A program made the position numbers and the translations under genes. The notes under the pieces were generated by a model, which was given only the letters and a program-made list of their open reading frames with translations, was not told where the DNA came from and did no database searches. This document shows positions 22,759 through 34,385 of a stretch of DNA of 64,000 nucleotides, one piece after another. This DNA is from Caenorhabditis elegans (lineage: Eukaryota; Nematoda; Chromadorea; Rhabditida; Rhabditidae). Positions within the stretch are counted from its first letter, which is position 1. The number at the start of each line of letters is the position of its first letter. The DNA is taken from the NCBI RefSeq assembly GCF_000002985.6, contig NC_003281.10, positions 11,594,001-11,658,000 of the forward strand, written 5' to 3'.

Positions 22759-25700
22759 ATGGAAAACTGGTACCCCTGCATAATTTGCGGAATCGCCCGT
22801 TATGGACATGACGTCATCGCCACACCACGGCTCACTTCGGATGCCCGTGTTAATCAATGGCTTAATCTAATCGGAAAACCTGCTCTAAACAGAATACTCG
22901 CCACCAACAAAAACCCCACACTCAACACTTTTATCTGTATTGAGCATTTCGAGCCGGAAGAGCTCATCGAGCCGAAAAAACGGCGGATGAAGCCGATAAA
23001 AACGACGAGGCGGGAGATGGCGATCTACGAGAATTATTTCCGGGATCATGGATACTTTGAGACGCAGAAAAGTGACGTGAATCGCAAGAAATCGATGAAA
23101 TTGACGTCGATTTCGTGTTCTCAATGCAGTGAAAGTGTGGAGAGGGATGGAAAATTTGCGAAAATCGATATGGTAGATCATGCGAAGCTTCACATGGAAT
23201 TAGGCGATTGCCGATGCGAGAAACACAAGAAAATTGAGAGAATCGATAGAATTGATGGTGAAAATTCGGATTTTCAATGCTCAGAATGTGCATTTATTCT
23301 CAATGCGGAATTGGAAGCTGTTAAAGAGAAAGCTGAATTTTGTTTTCCAATGTTTCAATTTGTGAGTTGAAACGCTCGAAAAAGTAAAAAAAAATCCAAA
23401 AAAAAAAATTTTTTTTTTGGTTGAAAAATTGACCGAATTTTCGAAAAACCAAAAAAAAATCCAAAAATTAAAAAAAAACGCTTTTTTTGTCCGATTTTTT
23501 TTTTTGAAAATTGACACAATTTCCCAGATTTTAAGCAAAAAAAACTCTTTAAAAACTGCTTTCTCCGAATTTTTTTAGTTCAATTTTCCAGATTTTTTTC
23601 TAAAAAAATGGCGCTCTTTTTCCAAAAATCGGCCCGATTTTTTCAATAAAACTCCAAAAAAGCCTCGGTTTCAAGATTTTTTTTTTCGAAAAAAATATTA
23701 AAACAATTTTTTTTTATTGTTTCCAAAAAAAGCGAAAAATAAATTTCGGAAAAATTTTTTTCTCAAAAAAAGTTTTAAACAAATATTTTATTTTATTTAT
23801 TTATTTTGATACGATTAGTAAATATTTGTTTTTTTTGAAAAATACAAAAAAAATTCTAAATTTTTAGCTCGAAAAAGCCGAAAAAAAACCAAAAAAAAAA
23901 GGGTTTTTTTTAAAGGAAAAAGGTGGAATTTTGATCAAAAATTGGCATAATTTCCTTAAAAAAATTTATTTCAAAAAACATTTTTATCCAAAAAAAAAAA
24001 AGCAAAAAGAAGTCAACATTTTTACTTCGAAAAAGCCGAAAAAACCAAAAAAATTGGGGTTTTTTACGAAAAAAAGGTTGAATTTTGTTCAAAAATTGGC
24101 ATAATTTCCTAAAAAAATTTATTTCAAAAAACATTTTTATCCAAAAAAATAGCAAAAAAGTCTAATTTTTTAGCTCGAAAAGCCGAAAAAAACCAAAAAA
24201 AAAAAAAAATTTCAAAAAAAAATTAGAATTTTGGTAAAAAATTGGCATATTTTCCTTAAAAAAATTTATTTAAAAAAAAATTTTTTCTTAAATTTCGTAC
24301 AATTTACTATAACATTTTTAATTTAAAAAAAACCTTCAAAAAATGTTTTCCCACAAAAAAATCAATTTTCCAGGAAAAGAGCAAATTTTCAAACTCCACC
24401 CTGGAACCTCGAATGAAACCGGAATATATTGAAGTAACTGACCCCCAAAATTTCTGCAAAAAAAAATTTTTTCTTCAGAGCCGCCCGTTCTGGAATTCGG
24501 AAGAATATGATCCGGTATTTCTAGATTCTGATGTGAAATTCGATTTGATTGAAGATTTCGAACCTCCTGAGCCGGAGCCGGAGCCGGAGCAAGTTGACAC
24601 TGAACTAGTGAAACTGGAGCCGATTGATGGGGATTATGAGCATATGGAAGGATGCTTCAGTGGTTTTGAGCAAGGTTAGAGCAGCTCATAGTTTTATGGG
24701 AGAACTGAGAATAATAATGAATAAAAAAATATTTTGCAGAAAAATTTTGAATTTTTCAGAAAAAATTTTAAATTTTTGGCTGAAAATAAATAAAAAATTT
24801 CTTGACTTTTTCCAGTTTTTAACTGTAAAAATTGAATTTTTTTTTTGTAAATTTTACAGAAATAGTGAACAAAACAATTTGAGAATGTGCATTTAAAAAA
24901 AAAAAATTTACATAAATTATTTTTTTTGAAAGCATTAAATTTTGGTCAAAAAAATTATTTCAAATTTTAAAAAATTGAGAAGTTTCAGAAAAAAATGTGC
25001 AACAAAAATCAATAATAATTACTTGAAACAGTAAAAAAATTTGAAAAAAAAAACAAAAAATTCAAGTTTTTTTTATCTTAAAAAAATTTATTTTTCAGAA
25101 AGATATAAACGAAATTTTTCGAAAAAATTCTAAGTTTGCCTATTTATTTGAAATATAAGTTTTCCAAATATATTATTGATTTGAAAAATATTAAAAAATA
25201 GCGAATATTTTGAAAAAAAAGTAAAAAATTCAAATTTCCAGATATAAACAAAATTTTTGGAAAAATTGCAAATTGGGAACTATAAAACAATTAAAAAATT
25301 TGAAAATTCGATTTTTAATAATTTTTTTCACAAAAAAAAAGAAAATTACGGGAACACGAAATTCTGAGAATGCGTACTGCGCAACATATTTGACGCGCAA
25401 AATATCTCGTATTTGACGCGCAAAATATCGCGAAAAGAAAACTACAGTAATCCTTTAAGTGACTACTGTAGCCGTTTGTGTCGATTTACGGGATTCGATT
25501 ATTATTCGATTATTATTCATTTAAAAAATCGAACCCGTAAATCGACAAGAGCGCTACAGTAGTAATTTAAAGGATTACTGTAGTTTTCGCTGCGAGATAT
25601 AGTTATATTTTGCGCGTCAATTGCGCGTTTTTGACTTTTTATTTAAAATATAATTTTTCCAAATATATTATTGATTTGAAAGCGAAATTTTGCTACGAAA

Positions 25701-28700
25701 AAATTGGTAAAATAAAAAAAAATATGAAAAAAAATTTTTTTTTTAATTTTCTGCGAAATTTTAATCCAGATATAAACAAAATTTTTGAAAAAATTGCAAA
25801 TTTGAAAATTCAATTTTTAAATCACGGATTTCTGGCTGCCCTCATAAATTGAAATGGAAGAGTTTTTTGCCGAACTAGGCCAGGCCATATCTGGGGTAGA
25901 TTTACGGCGCGTTGCGTGTCGCGTCGCGGCTCGATTGTAAAACTAAATGTATTTGTCCGTGTGGAGTCCGGCAGGCGATTGTCAATGGAGCGCGAAAATT
26001 CAATGAGGAAGGCCAGAACCCCGTGTTTTTAATTTATTTTTATTTTTCCACAAAACCCCAAAAAATCACATTTCCAGAAGAATCTGAGCAACCCTCAACG
26101 AGCTCAGCGCCACGGAAATTAGTTCAACAACGTGATCGGCTTCTGGAAAACCTGTATCAATCGAATCGTCATCCATCAATGGAAGACATCAACTCACTTC
26201 TCGACTTTTCCGGTGATCAGCGATCGATCGAGGCGATTTTCGGCTTTTTCGAGCGACGACGAAATGACGATAATGAAATGTGCACGGGAGATGATGCTTG
26301 CTCGAGTTTAAGACGTTATTTGGAAATGGAATTACATCCACATGGACCATTACTTGAGCCACCTGAAATTCGGTGTAGAATGATTAAAATGTTTGAGAAA
26401 CATTGGGCCAAATATCGATATGTATTCAGAGATCTACATTCTTATATGGTTCAAGATTTTTTTTATTGAAAAAACTGAAAAATTACAAATTTTTTTTAAA
26501 CCATAAACTCCTAAAAAATTACCTACAAAATTGTCAATTTTCAAAAAAAATTTTTGTCAGATATTATTTTTTTTGTTTGATTTTTTATATTCAAGAAAAA
26601 CGTTTTAAAAAACCTAAAACAAAAAAAATTTTTTAATGAAAATTTTCATTTTTTTTTAAATCATAAACTCCTGTATTTTTTTTACATACAAAAAATTGTA
26701 TTCGAAATTTTGAAATTTTAATTTTTCTTTTAATTATAAAAAAAAACGTTTAAAAAAACGATTTTTAAATTTTTAAAAATCTTCATTTCTGTTCAACAAA
26801 AACAAGGTGTTTTTAAATAAAGTAATTTTTAAAAAATTCGAAAAATTTTTTTTTGGAAAAATTTTTTTTTTTTTGGAAAATCAAAAATAATTTTTTTTCG
26901 GGTAATTTTTCAGGAATTTATGATTTTTGAAAAAAAAAAGTAAAAATTCAATTGTTTTAAATTTTAAATCATTTTTGAAATTTTTTGAAATTTTCCTGAA
27001 AAAACGTACTTTTTTTTTTGAAAACTAGATATTATTGTCATTTTTTGAGAAATTTATGATTTTTTAAAATTAAATTTTTTTTTTTTAATAAAAATTGAAA
27101 CAATTGAATTTTTGTGTTACAAGAAAAAAATTCATGGAATTCAGGCTCAAAAAAATATTGTGAAAAATAAAAAAATTCAAGAAAAAAAAATCCAATTTTC
27201 AAAAAATTTTTGCAGTTCTCCGATGCGCTGGGCCTGCCTCCAAAATACATTCGACAACGTTTCGAGCATTTCAAGGAACGAAAGAATCAACAGCAGAAAA
27301 AGCAACAAGAAGAAGCCGACAGAGCATTCCGAGAACGTCACAAGCCACCGAAACCACACAAACCAAAACCCAAATCGCAATATTCGAAATTCGAAGATGA
27401 AACAATGGAAAAAGCATATATGAGAACTGTGAAAATGAATCCATCTTCATATGAATCCAGGGATCTTCTCGAGTCGATTTCCATTAGTTTACGAATGTCA
27501 TTGATTAAAGTTCACGAATGGTTTAATAATAGGAAGTTTGTCGACTCTGTAAGCATCCTTTTTTCTGGAAAATATTTGGGGTTTTCTCCGAAAATTGCAA
27601 TATTTTCAGCGGAAAAAAACTCAATAAAAAAATCCAGTTGAATTTTTCTAAATTTTTTTATTTTTGCGAAACCTCGCTCAAACCCAAAAATTTTCCTAAA
27701 AATCGAAAATTTAACATTAATTAAAGTTTAGTTATAATGAATTTTCCGAAAATTGTTTGAATATTTGACAAAATTAGCCCAAAAACGCGTATTACGGGGA
27801 CACAAAATTTTGAGAATGCGTACTGCACAAAATATTTGACGCGCAAAATATCTCGTAGCGAAAAGTGCAATAATCCTTTAAATGACTACTGTAGCGTCGA
27901 AATGAATTGAGCAAAGAGCGAAGAAACGAATTAAACAATTAAAAACCCGTAAATCGACACAGGCGCTACAGTAGTCATTTGAAGGGTTACTGTAGTTTTC
28001 GCTACGAGATATTTTGCGCGTCAAATATGTTGTGTAATACGCATTCTCAGAATTTTTGAGTTTCCGTAATTGTTTCGAACTTTTTAAACAATGTTTTCCG
28101 GCGAAATCAATCAGTTTTTTCTCCGTTTCATAACCTGAACCATTTTTTTTCGCATTTTTTCCAAAAAAAAAAAACATTTTTCCGATTGATTTTTATCGAT
28201 TTTTAGGCCAGGTTTATACTTTCAGCGAATTTTCTCAAAAATGTCTTCCAAAAAATAAAGAAGCAAAAATCCCTTTTAATATAGCCGGAAAACGCGGGAA
28301 TTCAAAAATTATCGAGTTTTTGAAAATACCTTTTTTAACTGTTTGAGGCGATTTGACCAAAATGCATTATTTTACGGTTTAATAATAATACTGATTTTAA
28401 AACAAATTTGCTCGTAAAATACGGTGTTTGCACTATTCTTCGGGATCACATGAATGCACCATATTTTACGTGCAAATTAGTTTTGAATATTAATAAAAAA
28501 AATATTAGTTTTAAGTTGTAAAATCGCCTCAAATATTTAAAAATCAATGAAAAATATGTATTTTACAGGATTTTTTGAAGAAAAAAAACATCCAAATTCC
28601 ACATCTAATACATCAGATTTCACCGGAACAATTTTGCAGATAATAGATCAAACGTGGAGAACATTTTCTGTAAACGACGAAAAACGGCTCCATTCGACAT

Positions 28701-29891
28701 TTCTTCAAAATCCGCAACCAACAGATGAGCAATATTGTTATTTGGCGAAAGAACTACGTGCTCCAGTGAAAGAAGTGATGAATTGGTTCAAATTGAAACA
28801 AATGAACGAGGAACGCGAGGAAGAAGCGCTGAAATTCGAATATAAGCTTGATGCGCTCACACAGGAAAGCATCGATTTGTTCACGACAATTGTTGATGGA
28901 ACTACTGTAGTCTCGGTCGCCAAGCGACGATTGGTCAGTACTGAGGGTCTCTCGCAAACGAACTCCCAGTTTTCCCGCCAAAATTGTTTTTCTCTGGAAA
29001 TTTGAATTTCCCGGCAAAATAATATTTTTTTTTCTCTAAAAATTTGAATTTCCCGCCAAAATGTTTTCATCTCAAAAAATTTGAATTTTCCGGCAAAATA
29101 ATTTTTTTTTCTCAAAAAATTTGAACTTTCCGGCAAAATCGTATTTTTTCTTTAAAAAAAAGTTGAATTCCCCGCCCGCCAAAAGTTGTTTATCAGAAAA
29201 TTTTAAATCCCCGCCAAAATTATTTTTCTCAGAAAATTTGAATTTCCCGCTAAAAAAATTTTTCTCTGAAAATTTAAATTTCCCGCCAAATTTTTTTTTC
29301 AAAAAAAAATTTGAATTTCCCGCCAAAAAAAAGTTTCCTCAAAAAATTCGAATTTCCCGGCAAAATTTGTTTTTATCAGGAAATTTGAATTCCCCGCCAA
29401 AAAAAATTCTTCTCAGAATTTTTGAATTTCCCGCCAAAAATGTTATGAAAAAAATTTAAATTTCCCGCCAAAATTTGTATTTCGAAAAATTCGGTTTTAC
29501 CGCCAAAAATTGTTCTCTGAAAATTTTAATTTCCCGCCAATTTTTTTTTCAGAATTTTTGAATTTAAAAAATCTATATTTTATCGATTTTTCGAAATTTT
29601 TCCCTCAAAAAATTTCTTCAAATCTTAGTTTTCAGCTAGCACTAGAGCTTGACGTTCCATACGAAACACTCGGTCGATGGATCTTCTACTACCGAAATCG
29701 CGAGGAAAAAAGCCGGAAATCTCCGAAACTCGAGGATGATGATGATCCACCGCCGAGGCTGGCGAAAATGCCAAGGCTTGAGATGAATGTTAGTGAAAAC
29801 CTGAAAATTTCAGATTCTAGAAAAAAAATTGATTTTTTTTCAGGAGCCCGACAACGAAGAAGATATCAAACTGGAACCATTGGATTCTTGA
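22759..29891 (+). CDS. ceh-91: CEH-91, THAP-like and multi-homeodomain protein, eight exons, 685 residues
   Basis: Exons 22759-23361, 24374-24433, 24479-24674, 26078-26448, 27216-27548, 28640-28933, 29636-29788 and 29844-29891 join in phase. ATG 22759 follows TTTTCAG, a likely trans-splice site. Residues 7-69 form a C-x2-C...C-x2-H arrangement (Cys7, Cys10, Trp34, Cys60, His63, then FEPEEL), the layout of a THAP zinc finger. A C2H2-like segment (CSQC...H-x3-H) follows at about 117-143. Five divergent homeodomain-like units follow, recognised by helix-3 words: GFFERRRN (about 340-347), RQRFEHFKERKN (about 426-437), VHEWFNNRKF (about 509-518), VMNWFKLKQMNEER (about 566-579) and GRWIFYYRNREEK (about 632-644). 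Probably a nuclear DNA-binding regulator. AATAAA lies at about 29975. The acceptor of exon 6 (28640) is chosen by phase. The symbol is from memory. Confidence 0.8.
25345..25620. mobile_element. Foldback element family B, copy 3
   Basis: Lies in intron 3 of ceh-91. Starts ATTACGGGAACACGAAATTC; the right arm is truncated after TTTTGCGCGTCAATTGCGCG. Confidence 0.8.
25823..26025 (+). mobile_element. Foldback element family C, copy 2
   Basis: CACGGATTTCTGG to CCAGAACCCCGTG, ending 52 bases before exon 4 of ceh-91. It lacks part of the middle found in other copies. Confidence 0.8.
27791..28070. mobile_element. Foldback element family B, copy 4
   Basis: ATTACGGGGACACAAAATTT to TTTCCGTAAT in intron 5 of ceh-91, with long complementary arms. 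Confidence 0.85.
28985..29560. repeat. Intronic minisatellite of GAATTTCCCGCCAAAA units
   Basis: About fifteen units of 33-42 bp in intron 6 of ceh-91. Each has TTTGAATTTCCCGCCAAAA or a close variant, separated by T-rich spacer and CTCAGAAAA. TTTCCCGCC(AAA) matches the E2F consensus. A second array of the same unit lies at 34600-35010. Confidence 0.9.
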
Positions 29892-30151
29892 CACAATTTT
29901 TTTTGGCAATTTTTTTGAATTTTTAAAAAAAATTTCTACCGCTCTAGTTTTGTTATTTAATGGGTTTTTGATTAAATAAATGACAACCAATATATTTTCC
30001 AACAGAACAGAGAAAAGATAAACATCTCCTGAACACTCCAAAAAAGGGGTACAAGGTTAGTATCGGGAACACCGTTTGAGGCCTTGGCCTCAATTTATAG
30101 GAAATTGGCTTTTTATTTTGTTTTTTTATTAAGAAAAAATTTCAAAAATCA

Positions 30152-30341
30152 TTTTGAAATGTAAGAGTTTGCCAGAATTAGGCCATTTTGACTCGGCCGG
30201 GGTTGATTTACGGCGCGTTGCGTGTCGCGTCGCGGCTCGATTTTAGTCCGTGTGGAGTACACGACTTTCCCACGCGTTGTCTCCGGCAGGCGATTGTCAA
30301 TGGAGCGCGAAAAATGCAATGAGGAAAGCCAGGAGCCCATG
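30152..30341 (+). mobile_element. Foldback element family C, copy 3
   Basis: Carries the TTTACGGCGCGTTGCGTGTC core and the GGCAGGCGATTGTCAATGGA tail; the outer left end is degraded. It lies between ceh-91 and gly-8. The rest of 29892-31000 is AT-rich spacer with scattered TTTGACGCGCAAA words. Confidence 0.75.
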
Positions 30342-31012
30342 ATGCTACGTGACAAAAAAATTGGAAGAATTAGATTTTTTAGCTATTATAGTATGTAAGA
30401 AGCCTGCCCTAAAATCAGTTGCGCGTAAAATCTGATGCAGGGGGGTCGGCGAGCCGCACCGAAAACGATTACATCAGATTTGACGCGTAAATTCTTAGAG
30501 TTTCAAAGTTTTTAATTTATATATCGATTACAAAAAACACAAAAATGGTGAATTTTTTTTTTCGAATAAAATGGCCCAAAACCTCAAAGAACAAGTTTGC
30601 GCGTAGAAATTGATTTGTTCTCTGCAAACACCGACCACAGTGCATCAGATTTGACGCGCAACATTTTAAATTTCCAGGTGCCACTTGGCTTTTCTTCTGT
30701 ATTTCGCCCGAAAATTCTGCAAATTAGCAGTTTGGGTGATTTTAGAGCACAAATTATGATATTTCTATTTTATAAAAAATCTCATAAACTCCAACTACAC
30801 TCAATGCATCATATTTGACGCGCAAACTCAAAAAATATTATAATTTTTTGTTGGATTTGGATAGTCTTCTTGAGATTTTCCACTGGAAAATAGCTGAAAG
30901 TTAACTTTTGTTTAAATTATATAAATGGGGCAAATTTTCTTCTCGAACCTTCTCCACTAATGAATTGGTTAATAACCACATCTATATAGACGACAACAGA
31001 GTACAAAACCTA

Positions 31013-31112
31013 AGAGACGCAGAGAAAAAGTGGCGGAATATAAGATGGACCAGTTTTTGTAGGTGAGACATAGAAGACATCTCCGAAAATGCGGAGAAGG
31101 TGTGTATAAAAG
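31013..31112 (+). promoter_or_regulatory. Probable gly-8 promoter
   Basis: AGAGACGCAG (reverse of CTGCGTCTCT) at 31013-31022 and a TATA box, TATAAAAG, at 31105-31112, about 130 bp before the start codon. A TTTACAG acceptor ends one base before ATG 31243, suggesting trans-splicing. Confidence 0.5.
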
Positions 31113-31242
31113 AAGAAGTCTGTCCGAAACGATTTCTTGTTTTCCATCCCAATTTTTCTTTACTTTTTCATTCAAAAAGAAGACGGAAGTCTTCTGATTG
31201 ATTGCATGTTTTACCCTTAAATTTTAAGATAAAATTTACAGA

Positions 31243-34201
31243 ATGCGACGCCACGTCGTCCTATCGATTTTTGTTTTTGCCGGAATAGTATTTGCGGCGG
31301 AAGAAGCAGAGAAGCTTCCAAAGTGCGAACACGTGGACCCTTATGAGAAGTTGGTTGGCTTTAAAGATATGTATCTCTATATTTCATTAGCTTTTGAAGA
31401 TATCAAAAAGTTGTTAATTAAAAAAAAATGTTAAGCACAAATTTATCCATATTTTGGTACTTGAGAATTTTTTGGTAGCTAATCCAGTTAAGAAGTTATA
31501 CGCGCTTAAAGTTTTGAAACAAACTGATAACTTTAAAATCGTGTAACTCCGCGGGAAAAAATGTTTTACTAATTGACAAATTTTTATGACCTTCTATAAT
31601 TAATAGGTTATCACTCATAAATTTAAAATTTCCAGTTTGGAAGGCTGGTTGGACCTGAAGCCTCTCACCGAGAGAAAATGCAATCACACTTTAAAAGAGA
31701 ACCTTACTGAAGCTGTAAGTCTACTTCAAAATATTAGTTATTTGTCTAACTCATCAAATATTTTTCCAGGAATCCAAGAAATCCGAATGGGGAATTAAGA
31801 GCTTTGCTTTTGATGCTCTATCTTCGGAGAAGCTGGGACCGAATAGAAATGTTGGAAAGCAGGCGCATAAATTGTGAGTCAATAAATTTTCATATTGAAA
31901 TTTTGATGAGAACTCCAAAAAATCTTGTAATTTCAAAATTCCTTTTTTTGTTAGAAATTCTACGCGTTTTACTGGAATAGAGGGGATTCTTTACGATTTC
32001 AGAAATTTCCTGATAGATTTTAAATATTCGTTTTCGATTTATGTTTTCAGAGAATTTGATTAAAACAAGTTCTTAAAACAACACATCTTGAAATCTGAGA
32101 CTAAGTCTCAGCCTAAGAATAAGCCTAACCTTAACCCTAACCCTAAGCCCAAGCCTAAGCTTAAGCCTAAAACTAAGCCCAAGACTAAGCCTACGCATAA
32201 GCCTAAGCCTACGCCTAAGCCTAAGCCTAAGCCTAAGAATAAACACAAGCATAAGCCTAAGCCTTAGCCTAAGCGTAAGCCAAGTTCTAAGCCTTAGCAT
32301 AAACCTATGCCTAAGCCTAAACCTAAGCCTAATCCTAAGCCTAAGCCTGACCTAAGCCTGAACCTAAGTATCACCCAAAAAAGAGAACTTTTCAGATGCG
32401 AAGAAGAAAAGTACGATGCCAGTTATTCCACATCAGTGGTGGTAATTCATCACAACGAGGCTCTCTCTACGATCCTTCGAATGATCAACGGAATCATCGA
32501 ATTTACTCCAAAATCGCTTCTCAAAGAAATTGTGCTCTATGAGGACGCTTCTGAGGAGGATCACGTGCTCACTAAGCATTTGGAAAAGTTCGCGAAGATT
32601 AAGGGACTCGAGGATAAGCTGATCATTAAGAGAAGCGAGTATAGACAGGTGAACATTTGAATATCCGGTAAAAAATGTTCCCAGAAAATTTGAACCTTCC
32701 GTGTATTGCAAAATCCAAATTTCAGGGTCTTATCCGAGCAAAGGTTCATGCTTCAAGATTAGCTACCGGTGAGGTTATTGTGTTCATGGACTCCCATTGC
32801 GAGGTGGCCGAGAGATGGTTGGAGCCACTGCTACAGCCGATTAAAGAGGATCCAAAGAGGTTTTTTCTTGCAAAATGTTACTGGAAAACCAAAAAAAAAT
32901 TTCAGCATCGTCCTGCCAGTCGTCGACCTGATCAATCCAGTTTCCTTCGACTATTCTCCATCGATGGTTGCCAAGAGTGGATTCGACTGGGGATTCACGT
33001 TCAAATGGATCTATCTTCCATGGGAATACTTTGAGACGCCCGAGAATAATGTGAAGCCTTTCAAGTAGGAATATGGTGCATTAGTAATAGGGAATACGGG
33101 TTATTTTTCAGCTCCCCAGCCATGCCAGGAGGTCTTCTGGCGATGAGGAAAGAGTATTTCGTTGAGTTGGGAGAATATGATATGGGAATGGAGATTTGGG
33201 GATCCGAGAATATTGAGCTCTCGTTGAAGGTGAGTCATGCGCCTTTAAACTATGTGGAGGCGAGGTTGCGCCCGACATATCGCGGGCTTTTTTGGAAACC
33301 AGAAATTGTCGGACGTGTGCGACACCTAGCGGCTCTCAACAGAGCTTAGTGGCGGAACTCATAATTTGTCGGCTGTTGGACAAGCGCGACACCTAGCGAC
33401 TCTCAACATAGCTTAGTGGCGGAACTCTTAATTTGTCGGCTGCTGCGGCTGGTGCGACAACTAGCGGTTTATGGGCCGCGGTGGAACCCAGAAATCGTCG
33501 GCTGCACTTCTTTGTTGTTCAATTTTTTCAGGGTCAGAGTTAAATACAAAAATTGGTAAATGATTTGGAAGACGCATTTCTTGAAAAAATTTTTTGTATA
33601 AAATAGTGTTTATCCTTTTCCGACGTTTTTTTCCGAAAAAGAGAAGAAAACATAGCCCGACACCTTCCGGGGACCCCCGCTCACATGGCGTAACTCATAA
33701 TTTGTCGGCCGCAGGCAAAATACGCGCGCCCGACATTTAACCGGTTTCCGCCACTGCCAATTACTCAGCGCGCCCGACACTTCCAGAGTTTCGCCACTCG
33801 AGCCCGTCACTTGTCGGCCGCTAATAAAATCACCCATTTTCCAGGCTTGGCTCTGCGGCGGACGTGTCGTAGTTGCTCCTTGCTCACGTGTCGGCCACGT
33901 GTTCAGAATGCGCCGCCCGTACACCTCAAAGCCAGGAATGGATACCGCTTTGTACAACGCGGTCAGAGTTGCCAAAACGTGGCTCGGCGAGTATGAGGTT
34001 TGTGGTTTTTTGTCATGAAAATGAAAAAACGCCAATTTTTAGTCCAAATTCTTCGCTGTAAAGCCACGTGGCGCAAAGATGGTGTTCGGAGATTTGACAG
34101 AGCCAATGCAAGTGAAGGATCGTCTCAAGTGCAAAGATATGAAATGGTTTATTGAGAATGTTTATCCAGAACTTGAGCCAAAAGTTCATGATGAACTATA
34201 A
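31243..34201 (+). CDS. gly-8: GLY-8, polypeptide N-acetylgalactosaminyltransferase-like, nine exons, 421 residues
   Basis: Exons 31243-31349, 31636-31714, 31770-31873, 32396-32648, 32726-32859, 32906-33064, 33112-33229, 33845-33997 and 34043-34201 join in phase to 421 residues. Family enzymes move GalNAc from UDP-GalNAc to Ser/Thr in the Golgi lumen. Visible motifs are a hydrophobic signal-anchor at about 5-18, the metal-binding DSH (Asp203, His205), the Gal/GalNAc-T motif YDMGMEIWGSEN at 301-312, and the third metal ligand His336 in GHVFR. The protein stops after the catalytic domain and lacks the C-terminal ricin-type lectin domain of usual 550-600-residue members. The first donor, GTTGGT, is atypical. 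Introns 3 and 7 hold repeats. The symbol is from memory of sequence and length. Confidence 0.9.
32105..32365 (-). repeat. Interstitial telomere-like repeat in gly-8 intron 3
   Basis: About 40 degenerate AGCCTA/CCTAAG units, i.e. (GCCTAA)n on the plus strand, complement of the nematode telomere repeat TTAGGC. It ends just before exon 4. Confidence 0.93.
33290..33500. repeat. Imperfect 80-90-bp direct repeats in gly-8 intron 7
   Basis: Three copies of a block with GCGACACCTAGCG, CTCTCAACA, GCTTAGTGGCGGAACTC and TAATTTGTCGGCTG. Shorter fragments with TTGTCGGC and CGCCACT continue to about 33830. Confidence 0.7.
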
Positions 34202-34385
34202 TTAGTTAACGTATTTTAATAAATATTTTGAGTTTTTTTAAAATTTTTATTTTCAAAAGTCAGTATCAAAATCAGAAGCAAAATCAACAACCAGGAAAGA
34301 GGAAATAAGAATCACATAGAAATAAACCCATTCAAATGTTTAAAGGCACATTAATAAATTGTACAAATCTGATGACGTCATCATC

